Assembly (NCBI RefSeq): GCF_002864045.1
Contig: NZ_PJPV01000026.1
Span: 38,176 to 102,175, forward strand
Source: Endozoicomonas acroporae
GTDB taxonomy: Bacteria; Pseudomonadota; Gammaproteobacteria; Pseudomonadales; Endozoicomonadaceae
DNA length: 64,000 bases
Direction of reading: 5' to 3'
Part shown: positions 29,389 through 39,934 of the stretch, one piece after another
Numbering within the stretch: position 1 is the stretch's first letter
How the letters are laid out: every line of letters begins with the position of its first letter
Notes under the pieces: model-generated
What the model was told of the DNA's origin: nothing
Seen by the model: only the letters and a program-made list of their open reading frames with translations
Databases searched by the model: none
Program-made: the position numbers and the translations under genes

Positions 29389-31095
29389 ATGGCGGGTTTA
29401 GAGGGAGTCAATCGGCAGAATCATGCGTCGCTGTTTGATTCTGTCAAAAGTCGTATAAAAAAAATTGGAGCAGCTTTTAATCGTACCGTTGCTCCCAATA
29501 AGGCAACCAAACATATTCATCAACAAGCATCTGGCCGCCCCCCCAAAAAATCTGTTCACATGCGTGGAGCAAAGACGGTTTCTCCACAAAATCATGTCAA
29601 TCCAACCGCATCATCATCAAAATCCAAAAGAACTCAATTACCACAACGCCAAAAAGCATCCGGTGAAGGAGCCGCACTGTACAAAAATAAAAAGTACCGC
29701 CGCCTGGTTTCCAGGGAGCGGGTAACCGCTCAATTTCAGCAGCCCCAGCAGGTCTCCAGAGACATATTGAATGCAGCCTGGTCTGCTCATAATCAGGGTA
29801 AAACCCCTTGGGGAAAAAACCATGCACTACTGGTAAAAGGCGGTCAGCTTGGTCAGGTCAGCAACCATATTTCTCTGCACAGTCAAGCCATTAAGCAACC
29901 ATTGGCAACCAACAAAGGTGAAATTGAGCAGCAGGGCAGGCAGGTCATTGATAATTTGCAGAAAGGTTTTAACGAGCTGAGCCAGCTGCTTAATCAGCAA
30001 GGCGGAATGATGCATCCAACAGAATTCCAACAACTGAACGGGTTATTGCGAACCTTTCACAATGAACAGAAGCTGATGCTTCAGGTTATGGATGATCCGG
30101 GAGTTGCCAGTGTTGCAGGCTCACTGGATCTGACTCAGGCTATGGAGCTTAAACGACTTGGATACGACCTGACGCCTACTATGGTCAAGCATTTCAGCTC
30201 CTTTAACGATAGCCAACTGATACGAGGGTCTGATCAAAATTTTGGTTCAGGTGCTATTCACTCAGTGACTAAACTCCAGTTTCAGACCAGCACCGGGGTG
30301 GTCGAAAAAATCTTTAAAGGTGATGACCCTGTTGATCCTTGCCCATTTGATTCCATTACTGGCGCAAAAAACTATCTTGATAAAAGCAAACCAAGATTTG
30401 CCACACGCAACTTTGCAGCAGCAAAATTTGACAACCTGCTGGGAACCGGACTGATGCCTGAGATGGAGCTGACGGTGCACGACGGACAAGTCGGCGTACT
30501 GATGGATGTGGCCAAAGGTGTCAAGCCTTACGACCAAAGTACTAACCAATATAACTGGACCCCGGTTGAAGACGATAGCCAGCCTCAAAAAGCTGCAAAG
30601 ATTCAGGAACAGCTCAACAGTGCAGAATGGCTTGATGGAATCTGTGCCCAGCAGGATCGTCATCCAGGCAACCTGTTTATCGATCCGGAAGACGGTAAGG
30701 TTACGCTGATTGATAATGACATGGGTTTCTACCCTGGCCTCCATCAGGTACGCACCCCTTCAAAGCCCGGAGGATTTCGCCGGTTTGCAGGAAGTACCGC
30801 AGGGTTACCTTCGGTGATTGATGCCAGAGTCTATGAGAAACTGATGTCAATCACCCCGGCGCAGATTCACCAGCAAATGGATGGATTGATAACCCGAGAG
30901 GAAGCAAAGTCTACGGTCAGCCGTGTGAAAGAACTGCAGAGCCATGCCTCCATGCTGGCAAGCAATGGCCGGGTTATTGAGAATTGGCAACAATGGAAAG
31001 ATCCGTCCACAGGATTGAATGCTGCGCAATTCCAGCGCCACCATGCACCCGACAGCTATCTATTATCCGTCCAGGGACAATCACAAGGTTTATAG
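29389..31095 (+). CDS. PI3/4-kinase-like protein, candidate effector
   Basis: 568 residues; no signal peptide. The first 120 residues are basic, Ser/Gln-rich and probably disordered, as in many type III effectors. Residues about 285-450 look like a kinase-fold catalytic domain: a beta-strand with K307 (VVEKIFK), a hinge-like VLMDVAKGVKPYD (about 370-382), the catalytic loop QDRHPGN (D423 to N428) and a metal-binding LIDND (D442, D444). DRHxGN plus IDxD is the pattern of phosphoinositide 3/4-kinases and related lipid or protein kinases. The substrate cannot be told. A strong ribosome site precedes the ATG and the next gene begins two bases after the stop, so the pair is probably co-translated. 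Effector status is inference. Confidence 0.72.
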   Translation: MAGLEGVNRQNHASLFDSVKSRIKKIGAAFNRTVAPNKATKHIHQQASGRPPKKSVHMRGAKTVSPQNHVNPTASSSKSKRTQLPQRQKASGEGAALYKNKKYRRLVSRERVTAQFQQPQQVSRDILNAAWSAHNQGKTPWGKNHALLVKGGQLGQVSNHISLHSQAIKQPLATNKGEIEQQGRQVIDNLQKGFNELSQLLNQQGGMMHPTEFQQLNGLLRTFHNEQKLMLQVMDDPGVASVAGSLDLTQAMELKRLGYDLTPTMVKHFSSFNDSQLIRGSDQNFGSGAIHSVTKLQFQTSTGVVEKIFKGDDPVDPCPFDSITGAKNYLDKSKPRFATRNFAAAKFDNLLGTGLMPEMELTVHDGQVGVLMDVAKGVKPYDQSTNQYNWTPVEDDSQPQKAAKIQEQLNSAEWLDGICAQQDRHPGNLFIDPEDGKVTLIDNDMGFYPGLHQVRTPSKPGGFRRFAGSTAGLPSVIDARVYEKLMSITPAQIHQQMDGLITREEAKSTVSRVKELQSHASMLASNGRVIENWQQWKDPSTGLNAAQFQRHHAPDSYLLSVQGQSQGL

Positions 31096-31097
31096 TT

Positions 31098-31661
31098 ATG
31101 TTTGAGCACGAAGCGGGCCGTAACTGTTATCAATCGGCTGTTGCACTCCTGACCAGCGAGGGGCTGCCCTGTCCACCGTTACATCACAAATTTATCGGTA
31201 AACTTCAGCAAATCCCCCATTCGCCGCTGTTCACGACAGCTCCATCCCTGCCCGACCCCTATCATTTCCAGTTCTATCTGAACCAGTTACTAACTGGTCA
31301 GTGCCCAAGCATGGTCGTCTTTGGCGTATCCGGTCATGGTTTTGCTTCCAGAGCAATGCACTACTACATGATTGATCAACACATTGCAGTGCTGTTTCAG
31401 GATGGTCTACCGGAAACGCCGGAAGGCTGGCAGGAAAAACAGATTGTGGACTATGACCTCACCAGCCAGCTTTACATTGCCTGTCAGGACTCTGTAGCAA
31501 CCAATCATCTGGCATCCGATGAAAAGCTGGTTATCTGTCGTTCATTCTTTCAACCCGGACAGTGGGGTATCATCAAGCAGTCCGGAGAGAAAGTGAAATG
31601 GGAAATGGCCGCCAACCCACTGGAAGCAGCTGCTGACTGGCTAACTGGCAAACAGGTTTAA
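31098..31661 (+). CDS. Hypothetical protein coupled to the kinase-like gene
   Basis: 187 residues from the ATG at 31098, two bases after the stop of the kinase-like gene; longer upstream starts would overlap that gene heavily. No family recognised, no signal peptide and no clear membrane segment. The central stretch MVVFGVSGHGFASRAMHYYM is the most distinctive. The tight coupling suggests a dedicated partner, such as a secretion chaperone or immunity/regulatory subunit. It is longer and less acidic than classical type III chaperones, so this stays open. Confidence 0.65.
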   Translation: MFEHEAGRNCYQSAVALLTSEGLPCPPLHHKFIGKLQQIPHSPLFTTAPSLPDPYHFQFYLNQLLTGQCPSMVVFGVSGHGFASRAMHYYMIDQHIAVLFQDGLPETPEGWQEKQIVDYDLTSQLYIACQDSVATNHLASDEKLVICRSFFQPGQWGIIKQSGEKVKWEMAANPLEAAADWLTGKQV

Positions 31662-31811
31662 TGTTCAGGTAAAAAATCACACTCCAGTGCATAACCGGTA
31701 TCATATATGGTCCGCCCCAAAAGCTGGGGTCTTGCATCTTGAACTTCCTCCCAACATCGCCGCGCCATCAACCACCTGAGAAAGAAGCATTCCTCTCCTG
31801 CAGGCTGCTTT
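31662..31811. terminator. Intergenic region with possible terminator
   Basis: A short GC stem CCCCA/TGGGG (31715-31719 with 31725-31729) lies about 50 bp after the upstream stop and may terminate the kinase-like operon. Nothing else is evident before the toxin remnant. Confidence 0.3.
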
Positions 31812-32143
31812 CTATAACTCATCAAGCAACTCATTTAAACGTGCTGGTATGTCCATACTGCTGTGCAAAATAGACAGGACGTATAAAACTTCCGATTGCG
31901 CACCATCGGAGGATTTTACAAATACATAGTGCTTCTTATAACGCAAAAACTGACTCCGTTGATGATGCTCTCCGGTAGCACTTTCAGTAGAGCATGGTTT
32001 CTGGCGACGCTGGTTAAATATTGGTGTAGCCCATCAATGTAAAGATCGGCCTGTTTTTCTCCCCAATGTTTGTAGGTAAAGAGCCAGATTTCTTCCTGCT
32101 GAGCAATGGCTACCGGGCAAAGCGGTAGAGTTCGCTCACTCAT
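31812..32143 (-). pseudogene. Frameshifted ParE/RelE-family toxin
   Basis: Starting at the ATG at 32143 (GGAGG just upstream), the first frame encodes a ParE-like front part (WLFTYKHWGEKQADLYIDGL, ARNHALLKVLP). It then runs into nonsense and stops at 31916. A shift of one base near 31975 restores a typical ParE end (LRYKKHYVFVKSSDG, VLYVLSILHSSMDIPARL) to a stop at 31812. The full product would be about 110 residues, a normal size for the family, which inhibits gyrase or cleaves mRNA. The gene is therefore dead, or rescued only by frameshifting. Its start overlaps the end of an antitoxin-like frame. Confidence 0.72.
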
Positions 32144-32412
32144 CACCTCCGGAATTGTTCAGCCTCTTTCTGGCTCTTGCCTTGATGTCATCAGCGTTGA
32201 GTGATTGAAACTCGTCTTCCGGTGTATTCAAGATGGGCTCCAGATGCCCTTTTAACCATGTCGCTGTGAAAATTTGTTTCTTATTGAAAACTTGTTTATT
32301 GATGTGAGAGAAAGGTATTGTTACGCTTACCGTCAGGAATTCAGTGATCTGGTCAAAACCCGTTAATAACCCATTGATGCTTGGTTTCAGGCGGCTCTCT
32401 ATTAATGGCTCT
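32137..32412 (-). pseudogene. Decayed antitoxin of the ParE-type locus
   Basis: A minus-strand frame ends at 32137 with DDIKARARKRLNNSGGDE and overlaps the toxin start, as antitoxin genes do. It stays open upstream to about 32412 but has no usable start codon; an ATG in another frame nearby suggests a further frameshift. The C-terminal helix-like, charged end is typical of toxin-binding tails. It looks like a partner gene that decayed together with the toxin. Confidence 0.45.
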
Positions 32413-32499
32413 TATGACCATCTTCCTTTTGATAAATAACAAAAAAACAGCCCTGAAAGCAGATATCACAAAAATATATCAACAAATGGAGTCATGGCG

Positions 32500-33873
32500 A
32501 TGAGCTTAAGTATTCTCGATTTGTTCAAGATTGGTGTAGGCCCTTCCTCATCCCATACAGTGGGTCCAATGGTAGCCGCCAACCGCTTCCTTGACGCCCT
32601 GCTCCAACAGGGGCAGCTTGAGAATACCCGTCAGATTCGTATTGAGCTCTACGGTTCCCTGGCCATGACCGGTGCAGGCCATGCCACCGACACTGCCGTA
32701 ATGCTGGGCCTTATGGGTGAAAAACCGGACCTGCTTGATCCTGACCAGGCTCCGGCATTGATCAACAATATCCGCAGCACCGGTGAGTTGATACTTGCTG
32801 GCCAATATCCAATTCCTTTCGTCGAAGATCAACACCTTCACTTTTTGCACGGTCACTCGCTTGCCAAGCACCCTAACGGTATGACCCTGAGAGCCTTTGA
32901 TGCAGCAGGCCTCGAGCTTTTTCATGACAATTATTACTCCGTGGGCGGAGGGTTCGTACTGAATGAAGAGGAAACCGAGCAGACAACTTCAGCAACGGAC
33001 ATTCAGATCCCCTTTCCGTTCAATAACGCCCAGGACCTTCTGGATATCGGAGACAGAACCGGACTTTCCATCGGTGAAATTGTTCTGGAGAATGAACAAC
33101 ATCTGGGAAGATCTGACCAGATTCAACCAGCGTTGCTGAATATCTGGCAGGTAATGGACCGCTGCATCAACCGTGGCTGTCAGCAGACCGGGGTACTGCC
33201 CGGCGGTCTGAACGTCAATCGTCGTGCACATCAGCTGCATCAGGAACTGTTGAACCGCCCGGAAGACCAGCAGGATCACCTGGAAGTCATGGACTGGGTC
33301 AACCTGTTTGCCATCGCCGTCAATGAAGAGAACGCCGTTGGTGGTCGTGTTGTTACCGCACCAACTAATGGTGCAGCCGGTGTTATTCCGGCGGTTCTTG
33401 CCTATTACGATCGTTTTGTTCCGGGTAGCAGTGAAGCGGGTATTGTGACCTTTCTGGCCACCGCTGCTGCCATTGGCATGCTCTATAAAAAGAACGCCTC
33501 AATCTCGGCCGCAGAAGTGGGTTGTCAGGGGGAAATCGGGGTGGCCTGTTCCATGGCGGCAGGCGCTCTGTGCGCCGTCATGGGTGGCAATAACCGCCAG
33601 ATTGAAAATGCCGCTGAAATAGGCATGGAGCACAACCTGGGCCTGACCTGTGACCCGATAGCCGGTCTGGTACAGGTCCCTTGTATTGAGCGCAATACCA
33701 TGGGCGCTGTCAAGGCCATCAATGCGGCCCGGCTGGCCCTGAAAGGTGACGGGCAGCACCGGGTTTCCCTTGATGACGTCATTGAAACCATGCGCCAGAC
33801 GGGGCTGGATATGCAGGATAAATACAAAGAGACAGCCACCGGTGGCCTGGCTGTTAATGTCGTAATGTGCTGA
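32500..33873 (+). CDS. sdaA: L-serine ammonia-lyase (L-serine dehydratase)
   Basis: 457 residues from the ATG at 32500. The GGAG at 32488 is correctly spaced for this ATG and too close to the alternative ATG at 32494. The N-terminus [22 protein letters not shown] is the classical start of single-chain [4Fe-4S] serine dehydratases. The cysteines for the iron-sulfur cluster are in the C-terminal half ([16 protein letters not shown], then [18 protein letters not shown]), and [13 protein letters not shown] marks the catalytic domain. It converts L-serine to pyruvate and ammonia. It is upstream of gcvP and gcvT on the same strand, which places serine breakdown with glycine cleavage. Confidence 0.95.
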   Translation: MSLSILDLFKIGVGPSSSHTVGPMVAANRFLDALLQQGQLENTRQIRIELYGSLAMTGAGHATDTAVMLGLMGEKPDLLDPDQAPALINNIRSTGELILAGQYPIPFVEDQHLHFLHGHSLAKHPNGMTLRAFDAAGLELFHDNYYSVGGGFVLNEEETEQTTSATDIQIPFPFNNAQDLLDIGDRTGLSIGEIVLENEQHLGRSDQIQPALLNIWQVMDRCINRGCQQTGVLPGGLNVNRRAHQLHQELLNRPEDQQDHLEVMDWVNLFAIAVNEENAVGGRVVTAPTNGAAGVIPAVLAYYDRFVPGSSEAGIVTFLATAAAIGMLYKKNASISAAEVGCQGEIGVACSMAAGALCAVMGGNNRQIENAAEIGMEHNLGLTCDPIAGLVQVPCIERNTMGAVKAINAARLALKGDGQHRVSLDDVIETMRQTGLDMQDKYKETATGGLAVNVVMC

Positions 33874-33995
33874 AAACCGAACCGAAAACAACATTTGTCT
33901 TATATTTCCACTACTGACCTTTGTCTTTAACAACAAATCCGTCAGTTCAAAGAAATTTTATTAAAATAACGTAATAGTGACAACAGGACGACAAC

Positions 33996-36932
33996 ATGGC
34001 CGTTGAACACACTTCTACTCTGCCAACACTGGCAGAACTGGAACATAACGATGCCTTTACCCATCGTCACACAGGTTCTGACCAGCAGGAACAGCAGGCC
34101 ATGCTGGCAAGTCTCGGGCTCAAATCGCTGGCAGAGCTGATCAATGACACCGTTCCGGGCAGCATCCGGTTAAATCGGGAGTTAGCACTTCCTGCCGGAA
34201 AAACAGAGCAGCAGGCCCTTGCCGGGCTCTATGACCTGGCCCGGCAAAATACAGTGAATAAGTCGTACATTGGCATGGGCTATTACAACACCGAAGTACC
34301 CAATGTCATTCTGCGTAATCTGCTGGAAAACCCCGGCTGGTATACCGCCTATACCCCTTATCAGCCCGAAATCTCCCAGGGCCGCCTGGAAATGCTGCAG
34401 AACTTCCAGCAGATGGTTATGGACCTCACGGGTATGGAAGTTGCCAATGCCTCCCTTCTGGATGAAGCAACTGCCGCTGCCGAAGCCATGACCCTCTGCC
34501 TGCGTAGCGTGGGACGCAGCAAAGCGGCCTCACAAACATTCTTTGTGGCCGATGACGTGCACCCACAAACCATTGATGTAATCAAAACCCGTGCCGACTG
34601 GCTTGGCATCAACGTTATCGTTGGCAACCCCCATACCGAGCTGGGCAATCACGATGTATTTGGTGTGCAGCTTCAGTATCCGGGCACCTACGGTAACATC
34701 ACAGATATTGAGAGCATTGCCGCCATGGCCCGGCAACAGGGTGCCATGGTTTCAGTAGGCACGGATCTGCTGGCCCTGACATTACTGAAATCCCCCGGGG
34801 AACTTGGCGCTGATATTGTTCTGGGTAACAGCCAGCGCTTTGGCGTGCCCATGGGCTTTGGCGGCCCCCACGCTGCATTTTTTGCCACCACCGGTAAACT
34901 GAAACGCTCAATCCCCGGCCGGGTTATCGGGGTATCCAAAGACAGCCGTGGCAATACCGCCCTGCGTATGGCCATGCAGACCCGTGAGCAACATATTCGC
35001 CGGGAAAAAGCCACCTCCAATATCTGTACTGCCCAGGCTCTGTTGGCCAACATGGCGGCCGCTTATGGGGTCTACCACGGTCCGGAAGGGTTAAAAACCA
35101 TCGCAGAACGCGTACACCGCCTGACCCGAATCCTTCATCATGGACTCACTGAAATGGGTTTCCAGTGCAACCAAACCTTCTTTGATACCCTGACCTTCAA
35201 GGTAGGCAGTGAGCAGGAAACCATTATCCAGCGGGCGCTGAAATATGGTTGCAACCTGCGCCGAATTGGCTCTGACCGCCTGGGTGTCAGCCTTGATGAA
35301 ACCACCCGCTCTGAAGACATTATTGAACTGTTCAATATCTTTATGGGTGACGGCAAAGAGCTGAATATTGCCTCCATTGACCGCCAGATCTCGGCCAATA
35401 ACAGTCAGCTGTCTCATACCCGGAGTACCATCGGACTCGCACCGGAACTGCGACGTTCAGACAGCATCCTGAGTCACCCGGTATTCAACAGCCATCACTC
35501 AGAAACCGATATGATGCGTTATCTGAAGCGGCTGGAAAACAAGGATTACTCACTGGTTCATGGCATGATTCCACTGGGTTCATGCACCATGAAGCTCAAT
35601 GCTGCAGCAGAAATGCTGCCGGTTTCCTGGCCGGAATTTTCCAGTATTCACCCTTTCACGCCCAAAGATCAGGTTCCGGGTTACCTGACCATGATCCGGC
35701 AACTGGAACAGGCTCTGGTGGAGATTACCGGTTATGACGCCATCTCCATGCAACCAAACTCCGGAGCCCAGGGGGAATATACGGGCCTATTGGCTATCCG
35801 TAATTATCAACGGGCAAACCAGCAGGAGCACCGTGATGTTTGCCTGATCCCTTCTTCCGCTCACGGCACCAATCCCGCTTCGGCGGCGATGCTCGGGATG
35901 AAAATTGTGATTGTCGCCTGTGATGACAGCGGTAACGTGGATGTCAATGACCTGAGAGCCAAAGCTGAAGAGTACAGTGACCGCCTCTGTGCTCTGATGG
36001 TCACCTACCCTTCCACCCACGGGGTCTACGAAGAAGAGATCCGCACCATCTGCCAGATCATTCATGATCATGGCGGCCAGGTTTATATGGATGGTGCCAA
36101 TATGAACGCCATGGTCGGTGTCTCCCGCCCGGGCGATATCGGCTCCGATGTCTCCCATCTCAATCTGCACAAGACCTTTGCCATTCCCCACGGTGGTGGC
36201 GGTCCGGGTATGGGCCCCATTGGCGTCAAGAGCCATCTGGCACCTTACCTGCCCAACCATTCTATAAGCCCGGTCGAAGGCCATAATGAAGGCATTGGCG
36301 CCGTATCTGCTGCGCCTTACGGCAGCTCGTCCATATTGCCCATCAGCTGGATGTACATCACCATGCTGGGCAGCCGGGGTCTACGGGAGTCAACAGAGCT
36401 GGCCATCCTGCATGCCAACTACATGGCAAAACGGCTGGGTGATCATTACCCGATTCTCTATCAGGGCAGAAACAACCACGTTGCCCACGAATGCATCCTT
36501 GATATTCGCCCGATCAAAGAGGCCTGCGGTATTACCGAGGAAGATATTGCCAAACGCCTGATGGATTATGGTTTCCACGCTCCGACCATGTCTTTCCCCG
36601 TGGCTGGAACCCTGATGATCGAGCCAACCGAGTCTGAATCCAGGGAAGAAATAGACCGCTTTATTGATGCGATGATCTCAATCAAGCAGGAAATTGATCA
36701 GGTCGCCAACGGCAAATGGCCAAAAGACAACAACCCTCTGGTCAACGCCCCCCATACCATGGCAGACCTGGCGGAAGATGAATGGCAACGCCCATACAGC
36801 AGGAAGGTCGCGGCATTTCCATCAGCTGCCGGTCATAAGTCGAAATACTGGCCTGCGGCCAATCGCATCGACAACGTTTTTGGCGACCGCAATTTTATCT
36901 GTTCGTGCCCCGGCATTGATAATTATCAATAA
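33996..36932 (+). CDS. gcvP: Glycine dehydrogenase (decarboxylating), P-protein
   Basis: 978 residues, the normal length for a single-chain P-protein. Features seen: HRHTG near the N-terminus, [16 protein letters not shown], the first half ending near residue 470 and the second half with the pyridoxal-phosphate lysine in [21 protein letters not shown]. It decarboxylates glycine and passes the aminomethyl group to lipoylated H-protein. A ribosome site (AGGA, 7 nt) precedes the ATG. gcvT follows after 13 bp. No gcvH lies in the cluster, so H-protein must be encoded elsewhere. Confidence 0.97.
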   Translation: MAVEHTSTLPTLAELEHNDAFTHRHTGSDQQEQQAMLASLGLKSLAELINDTVPGSIRLNRELALPAGKTEQQALAGLYDLARQNTVNKSYIGMGYYNTEVPNVILRNLLENPGWYTAYTPYQPEISQGRLEMLQNFQQMVMDLTGMEVANASLLDEATAAAEAMTLCLRSVGRSKAASQTFFVADDVHPQTIDVIKTRADWLGINVIVGNPHTELGNHDVFGVQLQYPGTYGNITDIESIAAMARQQGAMVSVGTDLLALTLLKSPGELGADIVLGNSQRFGVPMGFGGPHAAFFATTGKLKRSIPGRVIGVSKDSRGNTALRMAMQTREQHIRREKATSNICTAQALLANMAAAYGVYHGPEGLKTIAERVHRLTRILHHGLTEMGFQCNQTFFDTLTFKVGSEQETIIQRALKYGCNLRRIGSDRLGVSLDETTRSEDIIELFNIFMGDGKELNIASIDRQISANNSQLSHTRSTIGLAPELRRSDSILSHPVFNSHHSETDMMRYLKRLENKDYSLVHGMIPLGSCTMKLNAAAEMLPVSWPEFSSIHPFTPKDQVPGYLTMIRQLEQALVEITGYDAISMQPNSGAQGEYTGLLAIRNYQRANQQEHRDVCLIPSSAHGTNPASAAMLGMKIVIVACDDSGNVDVNDLRAKAEEYSDRLCALMVTYPSTHGVYEEEIRTICQIIHDHGGQVYMDGANMNAMVGVSRPGDIGSDVSHLNLHKTFAIPHGGGGPGMGPIGVKSHLAPYLPNHSISPVEGHNEGIGAVSAAPYGSSSILPISWMYITMLGSRGLRESTELAILHANYMAKRLGDHYPILYQGRNNHVAHECILDIRPIKEACGITEEDIAKRLMDYGFHAPTMSFPVAGTLMIEPTESESREEIDRFIDAMISIKQEIDQVANGKWPKDNNPLVNAPHTMADLAEDEWQRPYSRKVAAFPSAAGHKSKYWPAANRIDNVFGDRNFICSCPGIDNYQ

Positions 36933-36945
36933 ATGGAGATAAGGT

Positions 36946-38076
36946 ATGTCTGAAGCGTCCGCTGGAAGCCTGAAAAGAACCCCGTTATATGGTCTTCATC
37001 TGGCCCGGGGAGCAAAAATGGTGCCTTTTGCCGGTTATGAAATGCCGGTGCAGTACCCATCCGGGGTTAAGAACGAGCATATCCATACACGCAGTAAGGC
37101 CGGGCTTTTTGATGTTTCTCATATGGGGCAGCTGAAACTGTCCGGTGAAGGGGCTGACTATTTCCTGGAATCCCTGGTGCCGGTTGATATTGCAGGCCTT
37201 GCCATTGGCCGACAGCGTTACGCCCTGTTTACCGATGAGGCTGGGGGTATCCTTGATGATCTGATGGCCACCCGTTATGACGATTGCCTCTATCTGGTGG
37301 TTAATGCGGCGTGCAAGGCGCAGGATATTCAGCATATCCGGTCCAGACTGCCGGAAGGTATCAAGCTGGACGTTCTCGATGACCGGGCACTTGTTGCTCT
37401 TCAGGGACCCATGGCCGCAGAGGTTATGGCAAAGGTTGTTCCTGAGGTGGCTGAACTGGTCTTTATGGACTCCCGCCAGCTATCCATCGATGGGGCACCC
37501 TGTTTTATCAGCCGTTCCGGGTATACCGGGGAAGATGGCTTTGAGATTTCCATCCCGGAAAAAGACGCTGAACGCATCACCCGGCTACTGCTCGACCATC
37601 CGGAGGTTGAATTAATTGGTTTGGGTGCCAGAGACTCCCTCCGGCTGGAATCGGGCCTCTGTCTCTACGGCCATGATATGGATGTCAATACCACCCCTAT
37701 TGAAGCGAGCCTGATGTGGGCCATCAGTAAAAATCGTCGTCATGATGGTGAGCGGGCAGGAGGCTTCCCCGGAGCCGAAAAAATTCTGCAGCAGATTGAG
37801 ACCCGACAGGTGGCCACCAAACGCATTGGCCTGACTGGCAGTAGCCGAGCCCCGGTTCGTGAAGGGGCAGAACTGGTTGATGATCTCGGTCAGCCTATTG
37901 GTCGGGTAACCTCCGGCACCTTTGGCCCAACGGTTGGGGCACCGGTTGCGATGGCTCTGATCAACGCTGATTATGCGGCATTGGGAACAGGAGTGTATGC
38001 ACTGGTCAGAGGTAAAAAGTTGCCAATGACCGTCAGTAAAATGCCATTTATCGAACAGCGTTATTATCGGGGCTGA
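36946..38076 (+). CDS. gcvT: Aminomethyltransferase, glycine cleavage T-protein
   Basis: 376 residues. N-terminal TPLYGLHLARGAKMVPFAGYEMPVQY and AGLFDVSHMGQ, then GYTGEDGFEI and DSLRLESGLCLYGHDMD (the folate-site aspartate region), as in T-proteins. It transfers the methylene group from H-protein to tetrahydrofolate and releases ammonia. Thirteen bases after gcvP with its own good ribosome site (GGAGATAAGG); clearly co-transcribed. The gene ends just before an unusual heptanucleotide repeat. Confidence 0.96.
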   Translation: MSEASAGSLKRTPLYGLHLARGAKMVPFAGYEMPVQYPSGVKNEHIHTRSKAGLFDVSHMGQLKLSGEGADYFLESLVPVDIAGLAIGRQRYALFTDEAGGILDDLMATRYDDCLYLVVNAACKAQDIQHIRSRLPEGIKLDVLDDRALVALQGPMAAEVMAKVVPEVAELVFMDSRQLSIDGAPCFISRSGYTGEDGFEISIPEKDAERITRLLLDHPEVELIGLGARDSLRLESGLCLYGHDMDVNTTPIEASLMWAISKNRRHDGERAGGFPGAEKILQQIETRQVATKRIGLTGSSRAPVREGAELVDDLGQPIGRVTSGTFGPTVGAPVAMALINADYAALGTGVYALVRGKKLPMTVSKMPFIEQRYYRG

Positions 38077-38521
38077 TTGATATCTCATAATGACTGCCGA
38101 CTGACAGTTGGCAGTTGGCAGTTGGCAGTTGGCAGTTGGCAGTTGGCAGTTGGCAGTTGGCAGTTGGCAGTTGGCAGTTGGCAGCTTTGTTGATTCAATA
38201 TCCCTTCTGGTTCCCATATCAATATCTCCATCCTCATTTCTATCGTTAGCCAATGCAATGAGTATCACTAGCCCTTGGTATTTAATAAAAAATCAAGGAG
38301 ATAGGTCTTTTCCGGGGTAGAAAGTTAATATTTATTAAGAAATAATGCATAATCAACCTAAACAGGGTGCAATCAGCAGCCAGCAAACCTACTGGCTGCG
38401 ATATGCACTGATTCATTTAGACCATGACCAGACTCCTGACTCATTTATTTGCTGGGCAGGAAATTTGAGGTTTTTGAATCATACTTTCGTGCATGGCTGA
38501 GTTTGAGGAGTCGGGCTTGTT
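38077..38521. other. Intergenic region with heptamer repeat
   Basis: Contains the heptanucleotide tract (38107-38184), then AT-rich sequence leading to the YjiH-like gene. No further gene or clear terminator. An antisense frame through the tract is an artefact of the repeat. Confidence 0.5.
38107..38184 (+). repeat. GTTGGCA heptamer tandem repeat
   Basis: Eleven perfect head-to-tail copies of the 7-bp unit GTTGGCA (plus one base), 31 bp after the gcvT stop. Slippage would change the length; it is not in a gene, so an effect on transcript ends or none at all is possible. Confidence 0.95.
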
Positions 38522-39892
38522 ATGAAGCAGTTTACAGCCGTAAAAAAGAGAGAGACCAGCCTGCGTCACTGGTTAACGTTTTTAATTCCATCACTGATTG
38601 GTCTGTTGCTATTTGTCACTCCGGTCAGTATTAATGATGAATTTACCATTCCTGTGGCCCTGCTGGCCGGCGGATTAAAAGCGCTGCTCAAAGACCAGCT
38701 GACCACCATCATTACCATTATTGTGTGCTTTACCGGATGCATCACCATCATTACCAAGCTGTTTCAGCCAAAAGCAATAATGACGCGCCCATTTCTTAAC
38801 TCTCTGTTTGATATTACCCCACTCTGGTGCCTGGTAAGGGTTGCTGGCATGGTCTTTGTGCTTTCCAGCTTTTTCGAGTTTGGTCCCGAAGCCATCTGGT
38901 CAGGAGCCACTGGCGGCATGGTTTTGAATGACCTGATGCCGACTCTGTTTTCAGTCTTTATCTTTGCCGGACTTTTGCTGCCACTATTAATGAACTTTGG
39001 CCTGCTGGAGCTGCTGGGCACCCTGATGACACGCATAATGCGACCGGTATTTAACCTGCCCGGCCGTTCAGCTATTGACTGTATTGCCTCATGGCTGGGG
39101 GATGGCAGCGTTGGTATCCTGATGACCAGTAAGCAATATGAAACCTCCTATTATACTCAGCGTGAAGCTGCGGTGATCGGTACCACTTTCTCTGTTGTGT
39201 CAATTACCTTCTCACTGGTGGTGATTGCTCAGGTGGGTCTGGAACACATGTTTACCCGCTTCTACCTGACCGTCTGCTTTGCCGGGCTGGTTGCCGCTTT
39301 TATCGTCCCCAAGCTGCCTCCCCTGTCCAGAAAAAAAGACGTGTTCATCTGCGGCAAAACCCGCAGTGATGATGATGAAATTATTCCTCAGGGTACCAGT
39401 GCTTTTGCCTGGGGTCTGGAGCAGGCACTGGAGAAAGCCGCCAAAATCACCCATCCCATGAAGATCATTCAGGATGGTGGCAAGAACGCCATCGATATGG
39501 TGTTTGGGGTACTGCCAGTGGTGATGGGCATTGGTACCATTGCCCTGATCATTGCCGAATACACCCCGGTCTTCCAGTACCTGGGCATGCCTTTTCTGCC
39601 GTTGCTGGAGTGGTTGCAGATTCCTGAAGCCCAGGCGGCCTCAACCACCATGATGGTGGGCTTCACCGATATGTTTGTGCCCTCTATCCTGGCGGCATCC
39701 ATTGACAATGATATGACCCGGTTTGTAATTGCGGCATTATCCCTGACTCAGCTGATTTACCTTTCTGAAGTGGGTGCTTTGCTCCTGGGAAGCAAGATTC
39801 CGGTCACCTTGGTTGAGCTATTTATTATTTTCATTCTGAGAACGCTGGTCACGCTGCCCGTTATTGCCGCGATCGCCCACCTTATCTTTTGA
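38522..39892 (+). CDS. YjiH-family (nucleoside-recognition/gate) membrane protein
   Basis: 456 residues with about ten hydrophobic segments. The pattern fits the YjiH/nucleoside-recognition gate family: N-terminal LIPSLIGLLLFVTPVSINDEFTIPVA, DCIASWLGDGSVGILMTSKQYE in the middle, and a second gate-like half with TTMMVGFTDMFVPSILAA. The substrate is not known for the family. It is an inner-membrane protein standing alone between the glycine cleavage genes and a cysteine hydrolase. Start by the ATG at 38522, without a strong Shine-Dalgarno. Confidence 0.82.
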   Translation: MKQFTAVKKRETSLRHWLTFLIPSLIGLLLFVTPVSINDEFTIPVALLAGGLKALLKDQLTTIITIIVCFTGCITIITKLFQPKAIMTRPFLNSLFDITPLWCLVRVAGMVFVLSSFFEFGPEAIWSGATGGMVLNDLMPTLFSVFIFAGLLLPLLMNFGLLELLGTLMTRIMRPVFNLPGRSAIDCIASWLGDGSVGILMTSKQYETSYYTQREAAVIGTTFSVVSITFSLVVIAQVGLEHMFTRFYLTVCFAGLVAAFIVPKLPPLSRKKDVFICGKTRSDDDEIIPQGTSAFAWGLEQALEKAAKITHPMKIIQDGGKNAIDMVFGVLPVVMGIGTIALIIAEYTPVFQYLGMPFLPLLEWLQIPEAQAASTTMMVGFTDMFVPSILAASIDNDMTRFVIAALSLTQLIYLSEVGALLLGSKIPVTLVELFIIFILRTLVTLPVIAAIAHLIF

Positions 39893-39934
39893 CATCGAAA
39901 AATGAGCCTCAGCCTCCTGAGGCTCAGGTCCGAA

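Noticed and set aside
32400..32499. Glycine riboswitch before sdaA or gcvP
   Set aside because: I looked for paired aptamer features in the leaders (32400-32499 and 33874-33995) and found no convincing core; the leaders are short.
37612..38268. Minus-strand frame with a CQLPTAN-type repeat
   Set aside because: It is simply the translation of the GTTGGCA heptamer tract and runs antisense through gcvT.
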